A stretch of 64,000 nucleotides of DNA from Gp6-AA40 sp963772955 (GTDB lineage Bacteria; Acidobacteriota; Vicinamibacteria; Vicinamibacterales; UBA2999), in the NCBI GenBank assembly GCA_963772955.1, contig CAVYZF010000005.1, positions 62,001 through 126,000 of the forward strand. The letters are read 5' to 3'. Position numbers and translations under genes: made by a program. The notes beneath the pieces are model-generated. The model worked only from the letters and a program-made list of their open reading frames with translations, searched no databases and was not told where the DNA came from. The first letter of the stretch is position 1. Each line of letters opens with the position of its first letter. This document shows positions 61,391 through 64,000 of this stretch, piece after piece.

Positions 61391-64000
61391 ATGCAACTCC
61401 GACATGTCGTGCTCACGCTTGGGATCGGCCTGCTGAGCGTCAGCTCGCTTCAGGCCCAGGAAACAACCGGACGAATCGAGGGGCGCATCGTCGACGCGCA
61501 GTCGCTGCCTGTACCGGGCGCCATCGTGACGGCAACGGGACCGCAAGGGGAGAAGACAGTCATTACGGAGACTGACGGCCGCTTTACGGTGCCGCTCTTG
61601 ACGCCCGGGCCCTATCGACTGCGCGCGGAGCTGCAGGGCTTCAAGGTCATCCAGAAGAACGATATCGACGTCTCCCTTGGGCAGACGGTAGACATCGAGC
61701 TCCAGTTGGAGGTCGGGGAGATATCCGAGACGGTCATCGTGGCCGGCGTAGTCTCCGCGGTCGATCCAAGGAGCACCACAACCGGCGGCGTCATCGACAG
61801 CGACTTCGTGCGCACCGTGCCCGTTGGGCGGCGTATCACCGACGTGAGTTACATGGCGCCGGGCGTGGGCAACTCCGGATCCGTCGGACGGCAGAACCCG
61901 TCGATTGGCGGCGCCAGCGGACTGGACAATCAATACGTCGTCGATGGCGTGAACATCACCAATCAAGGGTACGGCGCGCTCGGCTCGTACTCGATCGTCT
62001 TCGGCTCGCTCGGCAACGCCATACCGTTCGACTTCTTCAAGGAAGTCCAGGTGAAGAGTGGCGGCTACGAAGCCGAGTTCGGCCAGTCCACGGGCGGGGT
62101 GGTGAACGTCATCACGAAGAGCGGCACGAACGCCCTTCGAGGTTCCGTGTTTGGCTACACCCGGCCGTCGAGCCTCGAGGGCACGTGGAAGCAGTACCAG
62201 TCGGTCAACGGTACGGTGCAGACGCTGTCGTCTCAACTGCATGACTCCGGCGTGGAGGGCGGGGGACCGATCATCCGGAACCGTCTCTTCTTCTTCAGTG
62301 CCGTTGATGCCCAGTGGGAAACGCAAACCTTGCAGCCACCGACGGGGGCGGCTCTCTTCAACGAGGATGGCTACGATCGCCAGCGGCGGAATGTGTCGTA
62401 CTCGGTGAAGGGCACGTGGCAACTCACGAGTGCGCATCGCGTGGACGCTTCGTTTTTCGGGGATCCGTCGCATGGTCCGCTGGGGCCGCAGCGCCCCTCG
62501 TCGTTGATCCTGCCGACCACGTCGTCGTTCAGCGAAATCGACTTCGGCGGACACAATCAAACGGCGCGCTACGACGGCATCCTGGGGGCACACTGGCTTC
62601 TGGAAGGGGCCTACGCGCGCGCGCTGAACTCGATCAGCGAGCTTCCTTCGGTCGACGAGTGGCGCGTGGCCGACCTGACGGTTTCTCCTGTGCAAATCTT
62701 CGGCGGCGTGGGCTTCTACGAGGCGGGCAACCGCAGTGTCAACAACCAGTGGTCGATCAAATCGACCAACGTCGTCGCCGACCATGAGATCAGGTACGGC
62801 CTCGCCTACGATGACGTCGCCTACACCAATCGTAACCAGCGCACGGGCCCGACCTTTGTCGCTCCCGACGGCCGGACCACGGCAACCGGCGCCCAGATTT
62901 CGATTCTGCCGGATCCTGCCTTCGGGAGAATTTACCGAGTCACACGCGCGAACTTCAACAGCGGACGCGACACAGCACAGAGGTATTTGAACGTGTTCGT
63001 GCAGGACTCATGGAAGGCGGGCGACCGGCTGACCATCAACCCAGGCCTCAGGTACGAGCAGGAGACGCTCGACGGCGCGCAGGTCAAGGGCTTCGCGCTC
63101 AAGAACAATTGGGCCCCGCGCATCGGCGCCACCTACGATCCCGCTGGTGACGGCAAGACCAAGATCTACGGAAGCTGGGGGCGCTTCTACTCCCGCATCC
63201 CAAACGACGTCGCGGCCCGCCACCTGTCGGCCGACGATGCAATGAGCCGCGGGGACTACTTCGACGCCGAGTTGACCCGTCCGATCCCGGCCGGCGTTCT
63301 CGCCGGTGGAGTCACCAACCACCTCCTGCTGCAGAACCCCACAGCCGGTGCCATCGATTCCGACGCGAAGATGTCCTTCATCGACGAATTCGGTATCGGG
63401 GTCGAGCGTGAAGTAATGGCCAATACCTCGCTCGGTATTCGCTACGTCCACCGCGGCATCGGCCGTATCCTCGAGGACATTGGCGACACTCCGATGGTGT
63501 ACTTCGAGACTCACCCCGGGCTCAGCGTCACGACCACGCTCGCGAATCCGAGCTCGAACAGCCCGATCCGGAGCGACGCGGAGTACCTCGGCGCGGCGTT
63601 CGACGATCCGTTGCACACCTACCACGCCGTGGAAGTCACACTGAACCGTCGGCTTTCCCGGAACTGGTCCGCCATGGCGTCGTACCGCTGGTCGCGGCTG
63701 CGCGGCAACTACGATGGCTTCTACCGCGACGACAATGGGCAGTCGGATCCGGCCTGGACGTCGCTCTACGACTTCCCGACCAACGACCCGAGTTACGCGG
63801 CGATCGGTGGCCCTGCGTACGGCTACCAGGGCGACATCCGATTCCTGGGTGCCGACGGCGTGCTTCCGCTCGACCGTCCTCACCAGTTCAAGTCATTCGG
63901 AACCTACTCGTGGAACAGCGGTCTGAGCGTAGGCCTGGGCCTCAACCTGATCTCTGGAAAACCGCTCACGCCGCTGGCGGCCAACCCGAACTACACGAGC
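61391..64000 (+). CDS. TonB-dependent receptor with carboxypeptidase-regulatory-like domain, 3' end outside the window
   Basis: 870 codons are open from ATG 61391 (GGAGG upstream) to the window edge without a stop. After the signal peptide (LGIGLLSVSSLQAQ) comes TGRIEGRIVDAQSLPVPGAIV with FTVPLLTPGPYRLRAELQGF, the Cna/CarboxypepD domain. The plug follows (RTVPVGRRITDVSYMAPGVG, NQYVVDGVNITNQGYG, EAEFGQSTGGVVNVITKSGT) and then a long barrel with VFVQDSWKAGDRLTINPGLR. It is an Oar-type receptor. About 100 or more residues are probably missing at the C-terminus. It is divergent from family copy 6, with 226 bp of shared promoter region. Confidence 0.9.
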   Translation, partial: MQLRHVVLTLGIGLLSVSSLQAQETTGRIEGRIVDAQSLPVPGAIVTATGPQGEKTVITETDGRFTVPLLTPGPYRLRAELQGFKVIQKNDIDVSLGQTVDIELQLEVGEISETVIVAGVVSAVDPRSTTTGGVIDSDFVRTVPVGRRITDVSYMAPGVGNSGSVGRQNPSIGGASGLDNQYVVDGVNITNQGYGALGSYSIVFGSLGNAIPFDFFKEVQVKSGGYEAEFGQSTGGVVNVITKSGTNALRGSVFGYTRPSSLEGTWKQYQSVNGTVQTLSSQLHDSGVEGGGPIIRNRLFFFSAVDAQWETQTLQPPTGAALFNEDGYDRQRRNVSYSVKGTWQLTSAHRVDASFFGDPSHGPLGPQRPSSLILPTTSSFSEIDFGGHNQTARYDGILGAHWLLEGAYARALNSISELPSVDEWRVADLTVSPVQIFGGVGFYEAGNRSVNNQWSIKSTNVVADHEIRYGLAYDDVAYTNRNQRTGPTFVAPDGRTTATGAQISILPDPAFGRIYRVTRANFNSGRDTAQRYLNVFVQDSWKAGDRLTINPGLRYEQETLDGAQVKGFALKNNWAPRIGATYDPAGDGKTKIYGSWGRFYSRIPNDVAARHLSADDAMSRGDYFDAELTRPIPAGVLAGGVTNHLLLQNPTAGAIDSDAKMSFIDEFGIGVEREVMANTSLGIRYVHRGIGRILEDIGDTPMVYFETHPGLSVTTTLANPSSNSPIRSDAEYLGAAFDDPLHTYHAVEVTLNRRLSRNWSAMASYRWSRLRGNYDGFYRDDNGQSDPAWTSLYDFPTNDPSYAAIGGPAYGYQGDIRFLGADGVLPLDRPHQFKSFGTYSWNSGLSVGLGLNLISGKPLTPLAANPNYTS

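Noticed and set aside
61331..62785. 484-codon minus-strand frame opposite the second TonB receptor
   Set aside because: Translation shows no domain; the plus strand encodes an unmistakable receptor without interruption.
1..64000. tRNA, rRNA or riboswitch genes
   Set aside because: I scanned for T-loop GGTTCGA-type cores with acceptor stems and for conserved rRNA segments and saw none; a covariance-model search could still find small RNAs.

Overview
This window comes from a GC-rich (about 60-65 % by eye), chemoheterotrophic, diderm bacterium. The gene content points to Acidobacteriota, probably class Vicinamibacteria. Evidence includes TonB-dependent receptors that begin with a carboxypeptidase-regulatory-like domain, DUF6152, DUF1592-type cytochrome proteins paired with DUF1552 proteins, a PQQ dehydrogenase with a cupredoxin tail, and six copies of an unnamed secreted family ('PDLxGxW...RWEGDTLVV...TRPW'). 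The taxonomic call is inference; no rRNA, tRNA, CRISPR array or insertion sequence was seen.

Layout. 0-2.1 kb: end of a membrane protein, argA (minus) and a small unknown protein. 2.4-6.3 kb: a probable sulfur module of DASS anion transporter, four-domain rhodanese (frameshifted) and TauD-like dioxygenase. 6.4-7.4 kb: a decayed DHFR-family gene, a small lipoprotein and a DUF1328 protein. 8.1-10.1 kb: DUF6152 followed by two copies of the unnamed family, coupled by 4-bp overlaps. 10.2-11.4 kb: pirin and a flavodoxin-like protein. 11.5-17.2 kb: tungstate-type ABC transporter tupA-tupB(frameshifted)-tupC, then a TonB-dependent receptor and a FepB/MolA-like binding protein; this looks like a complete molybdate/tungstate uptake route. 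17.2-22.7 kb: an outer-membrane protein, a family copy fused to an extra domain, a DUF883-like stress protein, an acidic low-complexity region and an AsmA-like protein. 23.3-31.8 kb: one giant cyclic beta-1,2-glucan synthase (NdvB/ChvB type) broken by four frameshifts. 31.9-38 kb: DUF892 ferritin-like protein, remnants, a broken receiver/coiled-coil/PAS sensor, FkbM and SAM methyltransferases and an orphan Hcp. 38.2-52 kb: a large same-direction respiratory and import block (PQQ dehydrogenase-cupredoxin, two family copies, DUF1592, DUF1552, ankyrin, TonB receptor), with a CheR-like protein on the other strand. 52.1-60.3 kb: glycosyltransferase, DNA-binding protein, acyltransferase 3, a degraded secreted protein, a beta-propeller protein and a membrane hydrolase. 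60.3-64 kb: a family copy divergent from a second TonB receptor that runs off the window.

How the parts work together. Much of the window is envelope and periplasm business: capture by TonB receptors, periplasmic oxidation through PQQ, copper and haem, and surface glycan synthesis. The unnamed six-copy family sits beside this machinery each time and is the best candidate for an undescribed system. At least five loci carry single-base or small indels, several in G/C runs, so sequencing or assembly error must be excluded before calling them true pseudogenes.
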